This document shows, piece by piece, positions 18,183 to 26,654 of a stretch of 64,000 nt of DNA (the stretch's first letter is position 1; each line of letters begins with the position of its first letter). Under the pieces are notes generated by a model. The model had not been told where the DNA came from and ran no database searches. It saw only the letters and a program-made list of their open reading frames with translations. This DNA comes from RGEC01 sp964475595 (GTDB lineage: Bacteria > Bacteroidota > Bacteroidia > NS11-12g > UBA955): contig CAYYXG010000011.1 in the NCBI GenBank assembly GCA_964475595.1, forward strand, positions 1 through 64,000, read 5' to 3'. Both the position numbers and the translations under genes were made by a program.

Positions 18183-19541
18183 TTATCCAAAAAGCCAAGC
18201 AAACATCTCATCCACCCGGCTAAATTGTCTTACTTTTATTTTCCCTTTCAGTGCAGGAATTTTGCAGTATTTAGAAACAATGATTTCTTCAAAACCCAGT
18301 TTCTCTGCCTCCGAAATCCGTTGCTCAGCGCGTTGAACGGCCCTGATTTCACCGCTAAGGCCAATTTCTCCTGAAAATACGGTTTTGGATGGAATACAAA
18401 TACCCTGATAACTACTCATGATCGCAGCAACTGCTGCAAGGTCCAGCGCCGGATCTTCAATCCGAATGCCTCCGGCAAGGTTGATGAATACATCCTGCGC
18501 TCCCAACCGAAATCCACATCGCTTTTCCAATACTGCCAGCAACATGTTGAGTCTGCGTAAATCAAAACCGGTACATGAACGTTGCGGTGTGCCATAAACC
18601 GCAGTGCTAACCAGCGATTGTGTTTCCAGCAATATGGGTCGTACCCCTTCCATGGCCACCGCAATGGCCACACCGGAGATGTCCTCATCTCGCTCTACCA
18701 AAAACACCTGCGAAGGATTTTTAACGGAAGACAAACCACTGCCGCTCATTTCGTAAATCCCCATCTCATGGGTGCTGCCAAATCGGTTTTTCAGTGTTCT
18801 CAACAAACGGAAATGATAGTTTCTGTCGCCCTCAAACTGCAAAACAGTATCTACCATATGTTCCAGTATTTTGGGTCCTGCAATACTTCCATCTTTGGTG
18901 ATATGGCCAATTAAAAACACCGAAACCTGATTCTCTTTCGCAAATCGCAGCAACTGCCCCGCACATTCTCTGATTTGCGAAACACTGCCGGGTGTGGCTT
19001 CAAGCAAATCGCTGTAAAGGGTCTGAATAGAGTCTATAATGACAATTTCCGGTTTCAAGGTTTGCATAGTCTGCAAAACTGCCTCCAGCCTTGTTTCAGT
19101 AATCACCATACATTGCTCATTGTCAATCCCAATCCTGTCTGCACGAAGTTTTACCTGTTCAGCACTTTCTTCCCCTGAAACGTAGGCAACCGGCAATTTC
19201 AACTTGAGTGCGATTTGTAACAAAAGGGTACTTTTTCCAATTCCGGGCTCTCCACCAAGCAGTACCAAGCTCCCCGGAACCAGTCCGCCGCCCAGCACCA
19301 GATTGAGTTCATCATCCGGCATGGCCACACGCGCTGTTTTTTCAGAGGTTATCTCCCTCACATTTTGGGGTACGGATTTCTCCCCTGATGTGGATTTGGT
19401 CCAGCCACTGGGGCCGGTTTTAACAGAGACAACTTCCTCCTTTAAAGAGTTCCATGCCCCGCATGCATTGCATTTGCCGGCCCACTTGGAACTTTCAGCA
19501 CCACATTCACCACAAAAGAATACCGTTTTACTTTTGGCCAT
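18183..19541 (-). CDS. radA: DNA repair protein RadA
   Basis: 452 aa from the ATG at 19541 (MAKSKTVFFCGECG). A longer reading from 19562 adds seven residues not seen in the family. The C4 zinc finger uses Cys10, 13, 24 and 27. Walker A is GGEPGIGKST (residues 96-105). The RadA-specific KNRFGST motif and a C-terminal Lon-like domain (SGEIGLSGEIRAVQRAEQRI) are present. RadA is a DnaB-like helicase that drives branch migration in recombination. It is a single gene, divergent from the NifU-like gene. Confidence 0.96.
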   Translation of the reverse strand: MAKSKTVFFCGECGAESSKWAGKCNACGAWNSLKEEVVSVKTGPSGWTKSTSGEKSVPQNVREITSEKTARVAMPDDELNLVLGGGLVPGSLVLLGGEPGIGKSTLLLQIALKLKLPVAYVSGEESAEQVKLRADRIGIDNEQCMVITETRLEAVLQTMQTLKPEIVIIDSIQTLYSDLLEATPGSVSQIRECAGQLLRFAKENQVSVFLIGHITKDGSIAGPKILEHMVDTVLQFEGDRNYHFRLLRTLKNRFGSTHEMGIYEMSGSGLSSVKNPSQVFLVERDEDISGVAIAVAMEGVRPILLETQSLVSTAVYGTPQRSCTGFDLRRLNMLLAVLEKRCGFRLGAQDVFINLAGGIRIEDPALDLAAVAAIMSSYQGICIPSKTVFSGEIGLSGEIRAVQRAEQRISEAEKLGFEEIIVSKYCKIPALKGKIKVRQFSRVDEMFAWLFG

Positions 19542-19643
19542 GTCGCAATTTAATGCGGCCATGAGTTTGCATTGTTATTAACTTTTGCACGTTTTTTATT
19601 TAGAAAGATTATAAACAATTAGGCCGGATGTCTGTTTAATCCT

Positions 19644-19651
19644 TAATTTTG
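19644..19651 (+). promoter_or_regulatory. -7 box TAATTTTG of the NifU-like gene
   Basis: An exact TAnnTTTG match ending nine bases before the ATG at 19661. No clear -33 TTTG is visible at the usual distance. Confidence 0.5.
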
Positions 19652-19660
19652 TAATAGATT

Positions 19661-20230
19661 ATGAAAACATCACCGGATAATTTTGTAACCATTTACGCGG
19701 AGGCGACTCCGAATCCCGAAAGCATGAAGTTTGTTTCAAGCAAAATGCTGTTACCCAATGACAGTGCCGATTTTAGAACTGCAGATTCAGCCTCCGATTC
19801 GGAATTGGCCAAAGCATTGTTCGAAATGCCTTTTGTAAAGGGAGTGTTTATCATGAATAATTTCGTATCGGTTACCAAAAATAACGATTACGAGTGGTTT
19901 GATTTGATTCCTGATTTACGCCAGTTTTTTCAGGAATGGATACAGGATGGGAAATCCATTGTTTCGCCTAAAAAAGAGCTTACCCCCGAGCAAGAAGGAG
20001 AAGTAGAACGGAAGATACGTCAGCTTTTGGAGGATCATGTGCGTCCTGCTGTGGAAATGGATGGAGGTGCCATTGATTTTAAAAGCTTTCAGAATGGTAT
20101 TGTCACTGTGCAGATGAAAGGTAGCTGTTCCGGCTGTCCGTCTTCTACCATGACGCTGAAAGCGGGCATCGAAAACTTACTCAAACGGATGGTTCCTGAG
20201 GTGCAGTCTGTGGAAGCAGAAGCAGGATAA
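19661..20230 (+). CDS. NifU-like / NFU iron-sulfur cluster carrier
   Basis: 189 aa with two domains in the order of mitochondrial NFU1. The N-terminal Nfu_N domain (about 8-95) contains AEATPNPESMKFV. The C-terminal NifU domain (about 110-185) contains the cluster-binding CSGC (Cys156, Cys159) in MKGSCSGCPSSTMTLKAGI. It accepts [4Fe-4S] clusters from the assembly scaffold and passes them to targets. It stands alone here; the hscA-type gene of the window is 35 kb away. Confidence 0.92.
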   Translation: MKTSPDNFVTIYAEATPNPESMKFVSSKMLLPNDSADFRTADSASDSELAKALFEMPFVKGVFIMNNFVSVTKNNDYEWFDLIPDLRQFFQEWIQDGKSIVSPKKELTPEQEGEVERKIRQLLEDHVRPAVEMDGGAIDFKSFQNGIVTVQMKGSCSGCPSSTMTLKAGIENLLKRMVPEVQSVEAEAG

Positions 20231-20299
20231 GGATATAATATTCTAATCGACAATGTGAATATCACAGCATTTTCTTTTATTTGCTGTTAAATATTTCTT

Positions 20300-22189
20300 A
20301 TGTCTAATACCTTACTCAAAGAATTCAAAGACCCTGATTTTAAATCTCTCCACCAGTTTTTTTTAAATTCGGCTCATCATATTCATACCCCTGACACCGT
20401 TTATTTGTCCCGAAAGGAATCAGGTAAGTGGGTGGATTATACTTATCGTGATTTATTAGTTTACGTGGATTGCCTTACCGGATGGCTAATGAGCCGTGGT
20501 TTGCAAAAAGGAGACCGAGTGGCACTCATCCTTGAAAATAGCCCTGAGTTCTATTGCATTGATCAGGCACTGCAAAAGCTTGGAATTATCAATGTGAGCA
20601 TTTATCCTACCCTCACGGCAGATGAAACAGCATTTATTCTGAATGATTCCGGAGCCCGAATCCTTTTTGTGGGAAATCCTTTTCTACTGAAGAAGTTTAA
20701 AAAAGTAGAGGATAAATGCGCTTCGATAGAGGTGGTGGTAAGTTTTCCGGAAGAGGTGGAAACCAGTGACAAGTTGGTTACATACCGGCAAATGCTGGAA
20801 CAGGGCCGGACGCTTTTCCCTGCATGGACTGAGCAGATTGAGGCAAGGTTTCAACAGGTGGGGCATGATGATATCGCCACCCTTATTTATACTTCAGGAA
20901 CAACCGGCGTTCCCAAGGGGGCAATGCTCACACATTACAATTTTCTCAGCAATTGTTACGATGCCAATGATTTGGTGCCTGATATCACCAAAGATGATAA
21001 ATTTTTGAGTTTTCTGCCTCTCAGCCACGTCTTTGAGCGCATGGCTTACTACCTCACTACCTATCTCGGTTCGTCGGTGGCGTTTGCAGAAAATATTGAT
21101 AAAGTGGCACAAAATATAGCGGAGGTAAAACCCACCCTGATGGCTGCTGTGCCAAGATTGCTGGAAAGAGTCCATGACCGGGTAATGAAAACCGGCACTG
21201 AGGCAGGCGGACTGAAGGCTAATATTTTCCTATGGGCGCTCTCGATAGGGGAAAAGGCACGTAAAACCAAAGATGATGGCAAATCTCGCGGACCCTGGTT
21301 GTCAATACGCTATGCTATTGCAGAAAAGCTGGTTTTCTCCAAGATAAAACAAAAAATGGGTGGTCGCCTTAAGCTGTTTGTATCCGGTGGTGGAGCACTG
21401 CCCCCGCATGTTGGTGAGTTTTTTGCCAATTTGGGAATTCAGGTACAGGAAGGGTTTGGCCTCACTGAAACATCTCCATTCATTACGGTGAATGAATACA
21501 ATCGCCAGGTTTACGGGACTGTAGGCCGCGTTGCCCCACGTCAACAGGTAGCCATTCAAAATCCTGATACTAAAGAGATTTACACGGTTCAGACTTACCA
21601 TACTTTTAAGCCTGATTTTGTGTCTGAAGAAGGTGAAATTCTCTCTAAAGGCCCCAATGTAATGAAGGGGTACTGGAACAATAAAGCGGAAACTGACAAG
21701 GTTTTTGATCAGGACGGCTGGTTCCATACCGGCGATATTGGCCGCTTTGAAAAGGGATACCTGAAAATTACCGATCGGCTGAAAAACATGCTGGTTACTT
21801 CTCTGGGCAAGAACATTTACCCTACCCAGCTGGAGAATAATTTTCTCAAAAGTCCTAAGATTGAACAAATCTTCATCATTGGTGACAAACAGGAATTTGT
21901 AACTGCCATCATTGTTCCTAACATGGAAGAGGCCATAACCCGTGGTATTCCTGCTTCCGTATTCGAACATGAAGATGCCTTCATCGAAAGTGATGAACTG
22001 AGGCAATGGCTGGGAGAAGATGTGAAAAAATATAATGAGAACCTGGCCAAATTTGAGCGGGTTAAAGATTTCTTGATCAAGCGAACTCCATTTTCTATAG
22101 AAGATGGTGATATGACCATTACCCTAAAAGTGAAGCGAAAAGTAGTGATGGAGAAATTTCAAAACGAAATCAGCAAACTTTATGCTTGA
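20300..22189 (+). CDS. Long-chain-fatty-acid-CoA ligase
   Basis: 629 aa, the size of the FAA1/FadD15-like long form. Adenylate-forming motifs are YTSGTTGVPKGAMLTH (about 195-211), GFGLTETSP and GWFHTGDIGRFEKGYLKITDR. The region LVTSLGKNIYPTQLENNF carries the hinge. It activates fatty acids to acyl-CoA through acyl-AMP at the membrane. A TTTATTTG box ends 16 bases before the ATG. It is 70 bases downstream of the NifU-like gene and may be read with it. Confidence 0.92.
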   Translation: MSNTLLKEFKDPDFKSLHQFFLNSAHHIHTPDTVYLSRKESGKWVDYTYRDLLVYVDCLTGWLMSRGLQKGDRVALILENSPEFYCIDQALQKLGIINVSIYPTLTADETAFILNDSGARILFVGNPFLLKKFKKVEDKCASIEVVVSFPEEVETSDKLVTYRQMLEQGRTLFPAWTEQIEARFQQVGHDDIATLIYTSGTTGVPKGAMLTHYNFLSNCYDANDLVPDITKDDKFLSFLPLSHVFERMAYYLTTYLGSSVAFAENIDKVAQNIAEVKPTLMAAVPRLLERVHDRVMKTGTEAGGLKANIFLWALSIGEKARKTKDDGKSRGPWLSIRYAIAEKLVFSKIKQKMGGRLKLFVSGGGALPPHVGEFFANLGIQVQEGFGLTETSPFITVNEYNRQVYGTVGRVAPRQQVAIQNPDTKEIYTVQTYHTFKPDFVSEEGEILSKGPNVMKGYWNNKAETDKVFDQDGWFHTGDIGRFEKGYLKITDRLKNMLVTSLGKNIYPTQLENNFLKSPKIEQIFIIGDKQEFVTAIIVPNMEEAITRGIPASVFEHEDAFIESDELRQWLGEDVKKYNENLAKFERVKDFLIKRTPFSIEDGDMTITLKVKRKVVMEKFQNEISKLYA

Positions 22190-22261
22190 TAAACAGTAGA
22201 ACATTTTCAATTATTAACATTGTGTTGATATTTGTCAATGGGCTGATATGAAATTGATGTT

Positions 22262-22269
22262 ATTTTTGC
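22262..22269 (+). promoter_or_regulatory. -7 box TATTTTTG of the WecA/WbpL-like gene
   Basis: An exact TAnnTTTG match about 21 bases before the TTG start. A -33 element was not found at normal spacing. Confidence 0.45.
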
Positions 22270-22290
22270 ATTGATTTTATTGATAGTCTT

Positions 22291-23310
22291 TTGAATATCT
22301 ACCTGGCAATTGGTTTATTTTCGGTATGCAGTGCAGGCGCTGTATTGTTTCTAAAGCTAGCCAGAATGTATGGTCTGCAAGATCATCCGGGTGGCAGAAG
22401 TTCTCATTGGAAGCCAACAGTTACCGGTATGGGATTGATTGTATCGCTCTCATTAATCACCTATCTCTTATGGCATCCTTACCAGCTCCCTGAATATTTT
22501 GTAGCAGGTTTTTTTATTATTTCTGCTGTAAGTTTTCTTGATGATCTTTTTTTTCTGAAGCATTCATTTAGGTTGATTGTTCAGATGCTGACGATGGCCA
22601 TGCTGATGGCACAAATGCCTTTTCAAAGTTTTGGAGCGGAGGTCGTTCCCATTTTTCTGGCATCTTTTATCTTTGGAATTGGCGTATTAAATGCGTACAA
22701 CTTTATGGATGGAGTAAATGGTATGCTCACCTTGCATGCTTTGCTTGTATTCAGTGGCTTGTATTATCTCAACGTACACATTACTGACTTGGAGGGTAAT
22801 CCTATCCCATTTACGGATTCTGATTTTATACTCAGTATCATTATTCCCCTTGCCATATTTGGATTTTTCAACATTCGCAAATCTGCTGTCGCTTTCATGG
22901 GCGATGTTGGCAGCATGTCCATCGCCTTTATTACGGTTTTTCTAATCTATTCCCTGATTTTTAAAACCGGTAATTACATGTATTTGCTTTTATTCAGTGT
23001 ATTCGGGGCCGATGCAGCCCTCACCGTTTGTTACAAGTTGTTATTGGGCGAAAATATCTTCGTTCCACACCGTGATTTTCTATTCAAGAAACTCGTTCAT
23101 CTTGGCAAGTGGTCGCACTTGAAAGTGAGCTTCTGGTATTTTGCCGTCCAGGCCATTATCAATTTCATTGTGATTGGTTTATTTCCTACCACCCCGAAAT
23201 TAAGCACACAAATTTCTGTTCTTTTCATCGGTTGCATATTGCTAATTGGTTTGTATGTCTATGTCCAGTCGAAGTTGCCCAAGAAACATCCTGTCAGGTC
23301 AAAGCCATAG
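22291..23310 (+). CDS. Undecaprenyl-phosphate glycosyl-1-phosphate transferase (WecA/WbpL/MraY family)
   Basis: 339 aa, about ten membrane helices. It transfers a sugar-1-phosphate from a UDP-sugar to undecaprenyl phosphate to begin a surface glycan. Family motifs visible are DDLFFLKHSFRL, NAYNFMDGVNGM (the catalytic Asp region), MGDVGSMS and the cytoplasmic PHRDFLFKKLVHLG, which is closest to WbpL/WecA. The sugar cannot be read. The start appears to be TTG because no in-frame ATG precedes the first helix. It is not next to other glycan genes, and its 3' end overlaps cruF by 12 bases. Confidence 0.85.
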   Translation: MNIYLAIGLFSVCSAGAVLFLKLARMYGLQDHPGGRSSHWKPTVTGMGLIVSLSLITYLLWHPYQLPEYFVAGFFIISAVSFLDDLFFLKHSFRLIVQMLTMAMLMAQMPFQSFGAEVVPIFLASFIFGIGVLNAYNFMDGVNGMLTLHALLVFSGLYYLNVHITDLEGNPIPFTDSDFILSIIIPLAIFGFFNIRKSAVAFMGDVGSMSIAFITVFLIYSLIFKTGNYMYLLLFSVFGADAALTVCYKLLLGENIFVPHRDFLFKKLVHLGKWSHLKVSFWYFAVQAIINFIVIGLFPTTPKLSTQISVLFIGCILLIGLYVYVQSKLPKKHPVRSKP

Positions 23311-23928
23311 ATTGATGGCTAGAAAAAATACCATCTGAGTGATTAGCAAGGAAGTAGCAATAGCATTTCTTTCCGGTTTTACCATGGATAGGTATAGGCG
23401 AATGAGCACAAAAGAACAAAAAAACCATGCCAGGTAGTTTTGCAATGGGATGTTACCGCCTTGCCAAAACCACATACCCATTTTAACTGCCGCTGGTTCC
23501 ATCACAAAATCATACAGGGTCATGATACAAGCCCCTGCCAATGAAATTAGCCATGCGTTACCTATTCTGCCGGAAAGCGTCGAAATTACAAAGTAAATAA
23601 GCATTGCCCAGTTTAAACCGATGAGATAGGGGATTCCCTCCCAGCCCGGGCCTAATGTTTTCCCATAATGATATTGCCCAAAAATCAATCCGGTATGTAC
23701 GCCGGCATACTCAATAAAAAATCCACATAATCCGGAACATAAAAGTCCCATAAACAGTCCTGGGTACCATTTTTTTTGAAAAATCAGGGGTACAGCAAAC
23801 GATAAAATCAGGTTTAATGGTGTAAGTCCGATGATTTGTGATCGGGTAGCCGGAAATAAAAGCCCGGCAAGGCCCACAGCATAAACAATTGCGGCAATGC
23901 CCACAACCCGTTTTTCAGCGCTTTGCAT
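23299..23928 (-). CDS. cruF: Carotenoid 1,2-hydratase-like membrane protein (CruF family)
   Basis: 209 aa, about seven membrane helices. CruF-type proteins hydrate the psi end of gamma-carotene or similar to give the 1'-hydroxyl in myxol, saproxanthin and bacterioruberin pathways. The family pattern is EYAGVHTGLIFGQYHYGKTLGPGWEGIPYLIGLNW, a region of conserved polar residues within helices (given here as about residues 73-107), and TLYDFVMEPAAVKMGMWFW. It overlaps the upstream crtD by 14 bases, which fits sequential action: hydration, then 3',4'-desaturation. Confidence 0.82.
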   Translation of the reverse strand: MQSAEKRVVGIAAIVYAVGLAGLLFPATRSQIIGLTPLNLILSFAVPLIFQKKWYPGLFMGLLCSGLCGFFIEYAGVHTGLIFGQYHYGKTLGPGWEGIPYLIGLNWAMLIYFVISTLSGRIGNAWLISLAGACIMTLYDFVMEPAAVKMGMWFWQGGNIPLQNYLAWFFCSFVLIRLYLSMVKPERNAIATSLLITQMVFFLAINLWL

Positions 23929-25375
23929 GGTGTTTTTTAATAATAATATCGCTTACAATATTACCACCTAAAACGCATAATGGGATGCCACCACCAGGAT
24001 GAACGCTGCCTCCGCAAAAATAAAGGTTCTTTGTGGTGGCGGAAAAATTAGCCTGCCTGAAAAATGCAGACATAAGATTATTGCTGCTACTGCCATATAG
24101 AGATCCAAAGGTGCTTCCGGTATTGTTTTCAATCCGAACCGGGTCTAAAAATTCTTCATATACGATTAATGCTCCCACATCACGTTTTAGCATCTCACTT
24201 AACTTCTTTACAATTAATTCTTTCGCTTTGAGTCTGTAGGCATTCCAGTCTTGTCCGGTATTGGCAGGTGCATTGATCATCACAAACCAGTTTTCACATC
24301 CTTGCGGTGCATCGGTGGGTTCTTCTTTGCTGCTGATATTGATATAAATGGTTGGGTCTTTGCACAAGGTTCCGCGTTCAAAGATGCTCTCGAATTCCTC
24401 CTTGTAGTCTTTGCTGAAAAAGATGTTGTGCAAATCCAATGATGGAAAGGTCCCTTTGATGCCCCAATAAAAAATCAGGGCAGAGCTACTCGGCTCCGAT
24501 TTTTTAATTTTGGTAGGTAGTGTCTGATTAAGGAGCTTGTATGTTAACCTTACATCAAGGTTGGAAATAACCATGTCTGCTGTATGCGAGATCCCATTTG
24601 CCACCACACCGGTAACCTGATTGTGGTGATGGTCGATTGAAGTGATGTGGTGATTAAAGTGAAATTTAACCCCCAATAATTCCGCTTGCCGCTGTAAAGT
24701 ACGGGCAATTGAAATCATGCCGCCTTTTGGGAAATAGGCGCCCAGCCCCATTTCCAGGTAAGGAATTACGTTTAACGTGGATGGGGCTTTCCAAGGATTA
24801 GATCCATTATAGGTTGCATATCGGTTAAATAATTGCACCAGATTCGGGTTTTTAAACCTTTTGCTGTTGGCTTTGTGCATACTCCGATGAATACCAATAA
24901 ATGGTAAATTAAGAATGCCGCGAAGCCCTGTTGCACTGGTATAGGTAGATCGCCGGTGAAGGCTTTTTTCCAGGAAAACAGGTGCTGTAATGGTATACAA
25001 ATATTTGCTGTAGTTGAAATGGTCGCTTAATTTTTTCTCATCCTCGTTGAATATTTTAGATGCTTGTTTTACGAAGATTTCGGGCTCAGCCGGGCAGGGG
25101 AAAAAGGTGCCATCAGGGAAAAAATAGTGGCAAAGGGTGTTTAATTTTTTAAATTGGAACGAAATATCCGGGGATAACAGATTTGATATGTAATGGGGCA
25201 TGGTGAATAAGGAGGGTCCTGCATCAAACCGAAAACCAGCTCCATTTATTTCTGAAATTTTTCCGCCTGCCTCATGTTTTTGTTCAAATACATGTACCTC
25301 AAACCCTTCTTTGGCCAGTCGTACAGCGGATGTCAGTCCACCTATGCCGGCACCGACAATGCATACCTTTTTCAC
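23915..25375 (-). CDS. crtD: CrtD-like carotenoid 3,4-desaturase
   Basis: 486 aa CrtI-family flavoprotein starting at GTG 25375. The N-terminal FAD motif is IVGAGIGGLTSAVRLAKEGF with EAGGKISEI and FDAGPSLF. The C-terminal signature is NLYFCGGSVHPGGGIPLCVLGG. It differs clearly from the crtI of this window, and its coupling to cruF indicates the 1-hydroxycarotenoid 3,4-desaturase role. A diapocarotene or phytoene desaturase role is less likely given the neighbour. It lies 170 bases from the lipoprotein promoter region. Confidence 0.82.
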   Translation of the reverse strand: MKKVCIVGAGIGGLTSAVRLAKEGFEVHVFEQKHEAGGKISEINGAGFRFDAGPSLFTMPHYISNLLSPDISFQFKKLNTLCHYFFPDGTFFPCPAEPEIFVKQASKIFNEDEKKLSDHFNYSKYLYTITAPVFLEKSLHRRSTYTSATGLRGILNLPFIGIHRSMHKANSKRFKNPNLVQLFNRYATYNGSNPWKAPSTLNVIPYLEMGLGAYFPKGGMISIARTLQRQAELLGVKFHFNHHITSIDHHHNQVTGVVANGISHTADMVISNLDVRLTYKLLNQTLPTKIKKSEPSSSALIFYWGIKGTFPSLDLHNIFFSKDYKEEFESIFERGTLCKDPTIYINISSKEEPTDAPQGCENWFVMINAPANTGQDWNAYRLKAKELIVKKLSEMLKRDVGALIVYEEFLDPVRIENNTGSTFGSLYGSSSNNLMSAFFRQANFSATTKNLYFCGGSVHPGGGIPLCVLGGNIVSDIIIKKHHAKR

Positions 25376-25490
25376 GTTCTAGTAACTTAAAAATGGGCTT
25401 GATTGTTTTTAAAAACCGGTTTTAAAATGATAAAAGACCCTGAAGCAACAACTTTTTTTTAAAAAAAACAAAAAAAAAAATTACAAAGTA

Positions 25491-25520
25491 TTGCATTTTT
25501 ATTTTTCACTTTTATTTTTG
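25491..25520 (+). promoter_or_regulatory. Complete Bacteroidota promoter of the small lipoprotein
   Basis: TTGC at 25491-25494 as the -33 element, an 18-base spacer, then an exact -7 box TATTTTTG at 25513-25520, 27 bases before the ATG. An unusually long T8/A8/A10 tract at about 25453-25480 lies just upstream and could act as an UP-like element. Confidence 0.75.
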
Positions 25521-25547
25521 CCGCACATTTAATCAGGAAAACACAAA

Positions 25548-25742
25548 ATGAAAAAGATCTATTTCGCTATCGCTGCTTGCGCTATGTTCGCTTTCGCAGC
25601 TTGTTCTGGTAACAGCGGCACTTCAGATGCTGACACTACCAAAGTTGATTCTGCTGCTGCTCCCGCTGCTGACACTGCTGCTGCTGCTGCTGACACTACT
25701 GCTGCTGCTGCTGACACTACCAAAGCTGCTGAGTCTAAGTAA
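25548..25742 (+). CDS. Low-complexity Ala/Asp/Thr-rich small lipoprotein
   Basis: 64 aa. A lipoprotein signal (about 1-19, FAFAAC with the lipidated Cys) leads into a mature part of about 45 residues made almost entirely of Ala, Asp, Thr and Lys, with repeated AADT units and a KAAESK tail. Codon choice is monotonous (GCT, GAC, ACT), a sign of strong expression and of slippage-prone repeats. The gene has a strong promoter and its own terminator. Proteins of this kind are frequent in Bacteroidota, and their role, perhaps as an abundant envelope spacer, is unproven. Confidence 0.85.
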   Translation: MKKIYFAIAACAMFAFAACSGNSGTSDADTTKVDSAAAPAADTAAAAADTTAAAADTTKAAESK

Positions 25743-25763
25743 TTCAACACCAAAGAAAAATCT

Positions 25764-25792
25764 AAGGGCGCTTGTAAAAGTGCCCTTTTTTT
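25764..25792 (+). terminator. Rho-independent terminator after the small lipoprotein
   Basis: AAGGGCGCTT and AAGTGCCCTT pair around a four-base loop, followed by a T run. The next promoter's -7 box follows immediately. Confidence 0.85.
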
Positions 25793-25794
25793 GT

Positions 25795-25802
25795 TATCTT
25801 TG
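25795..25802 (+). promoter_or_regulatory. -7 box TATCTTTG of the sorting-domain-only gene
   Basis: An exact TAnnTTTG match, with CTTG at 25771-25774 about 20 bases upstream as a possible -33 inside the terminator stem. It ends nine bases before the ATG at 25812. Confidence 0.6.
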
Positions 25803-25811
25803 CATCATACG

Positions 25812-26183
25812 ATGGTTAAAAAGCTACTCTGTTTATTAATTATTCTCTTTGCCACTAAGGCTGCACTGCCATTAGCTGCAGGCGTTTTGCCTCCCAATAC
25901 ACATCTTGAACCCGGCCCTGTTTTTACCCTTCATCCCAATCCTGTAACCGGTACCTGGTTTCACATCAATCTTGCTTTTTCAGAATCTGACTACCCTAAC
26001 GCCAAATTCTCCATCAGCAATGTGCTTGGTGAGATTATTTACACAGCTCCCATTAAAAAAACAGAATTTGCCGGTGCCAAAGTGAGGGTAGATATTGCTG
26101 AACTCAAACTTGACAGAGGGGTTTACTTTGTCCAGGTATCGGGTGGTGATAAATCCAGGATTCTTCGCTTGGTTGTTCGATAA
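25812..26183 (+). CDS. Mini-protein consisting of a signal peptide and a T9SS sorting domain
   Basis: 123 aa from ATG 25812. Residues 1-29 look like a signal peptide. After a linker of only ten or so residues the T9SS type A domain begins: FTLHPNPVTGTWFHI, then FSISNVLGEIIY, then LDRGVYFVQVSGGDKSRILRLVVR. There is no room for a passenger. Either the protein is a bare sorting-domain fold secreted on its own, or the gene is a remnant of a larger cargo. A good promoter and clean frame argue that it is expressed. The acetyltransferase gene follows after three bases. Confidence 0.8.
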   Translation: MVKKLLCLLIILFATKAALPLAAGVLPPNTHLEPGPVFTLHPNPVTGTWFHINLAFSESDYPNAKFSISNVLGEIIYTAPIKKTEFAGAKVRVDIAELKLDRGVYFVQVSGGDKSRILRLVVR

Positions 26184-26186
26184 AAA

Positions 26187-26651
26187 ATGGCCTCCGTCAC
26201 TTTTATCATTAGACCTGCTGTTCAGGCTGATGTAAATGCCATTTTTCAACTTATTAATGAACTTGCAGTATTTGAAAGAGCTCCCCATGAAGTAATCAAT
26301 ACCGCTCAGGGGCTCTTGAACGATGGTTTCATTGCTGATCCGCCACTCTATACCGCTCAGGTAGCTGAAAATTCTCAGGGCGTCATCATTGGATTTGCAT
26401 TATGTTATATCCGCTATAGCACCTGGAAGGGGCCCGTGTTGTATTTGGAGGATTTGTATGTTCAAGATGCATTTAGGGGCAATGGTGTTGGTAAATCGCT
26501 CTTTGAAGCGTGTGTTGATTACGCTAAAGTTAAGGGCTTTAAAAGACTTACTTGGCAAGTGTTAGATTGGAATACATCTGCCATTGATTTTTACAAAAAA
26601 TGGAATGCGGTGCTGGATCATGAATGGATTAATGGTTCCTTGGACTTTTAA
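26187..26651 (+). CDS. GNAT-family N-acetyltransferase (diamine acetyltransferase-like)
   Basis: 154 aa, close to spermidine/spermine acetyltransferase in layout. Residues 6-20 (FIIRPAVQADVNAIF) open the GNAT fold. The acetyl-CoA pyrophosphate loop is QDAFRGNGVGKSLF, preceded by YLEDLYV. WQVLDWNTSAIDFYKKWNA is typical of SSAT-like members. Polyamine or amine acetylation is likely; the substrate is not proven. It is only three bases from the preceding stop and four before the rhomboid gene. Confidence 0.87.
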   Translation: MASVTFIIRPAVQADVNAIFQLINELAVFERAPHEVINTAQGLLNDGFIADPPLYTAQVAENSQGVIIGFALCYIRYSTWKGPVLYLEDLYVQDAFRGNGVGKSLFEACVDYAKVKGFKRLTWQVLDWNTSAIDFYKKWNAVLDHEWINGSLDF

Positions 26652-26654
26652 AAG

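Noticed and set aside
21302..22006. 234-codon antisense frame in the acyl-CoA ligase gene
   Set aside because: It lies wholly within a conserved enzyme and has no independent support.
25627..25839. Poly-leucine frame across the small lipoprotein
   Set aside because: It is the +1 reading of GCT/GAC/ACT repeats and runs through a terminator.
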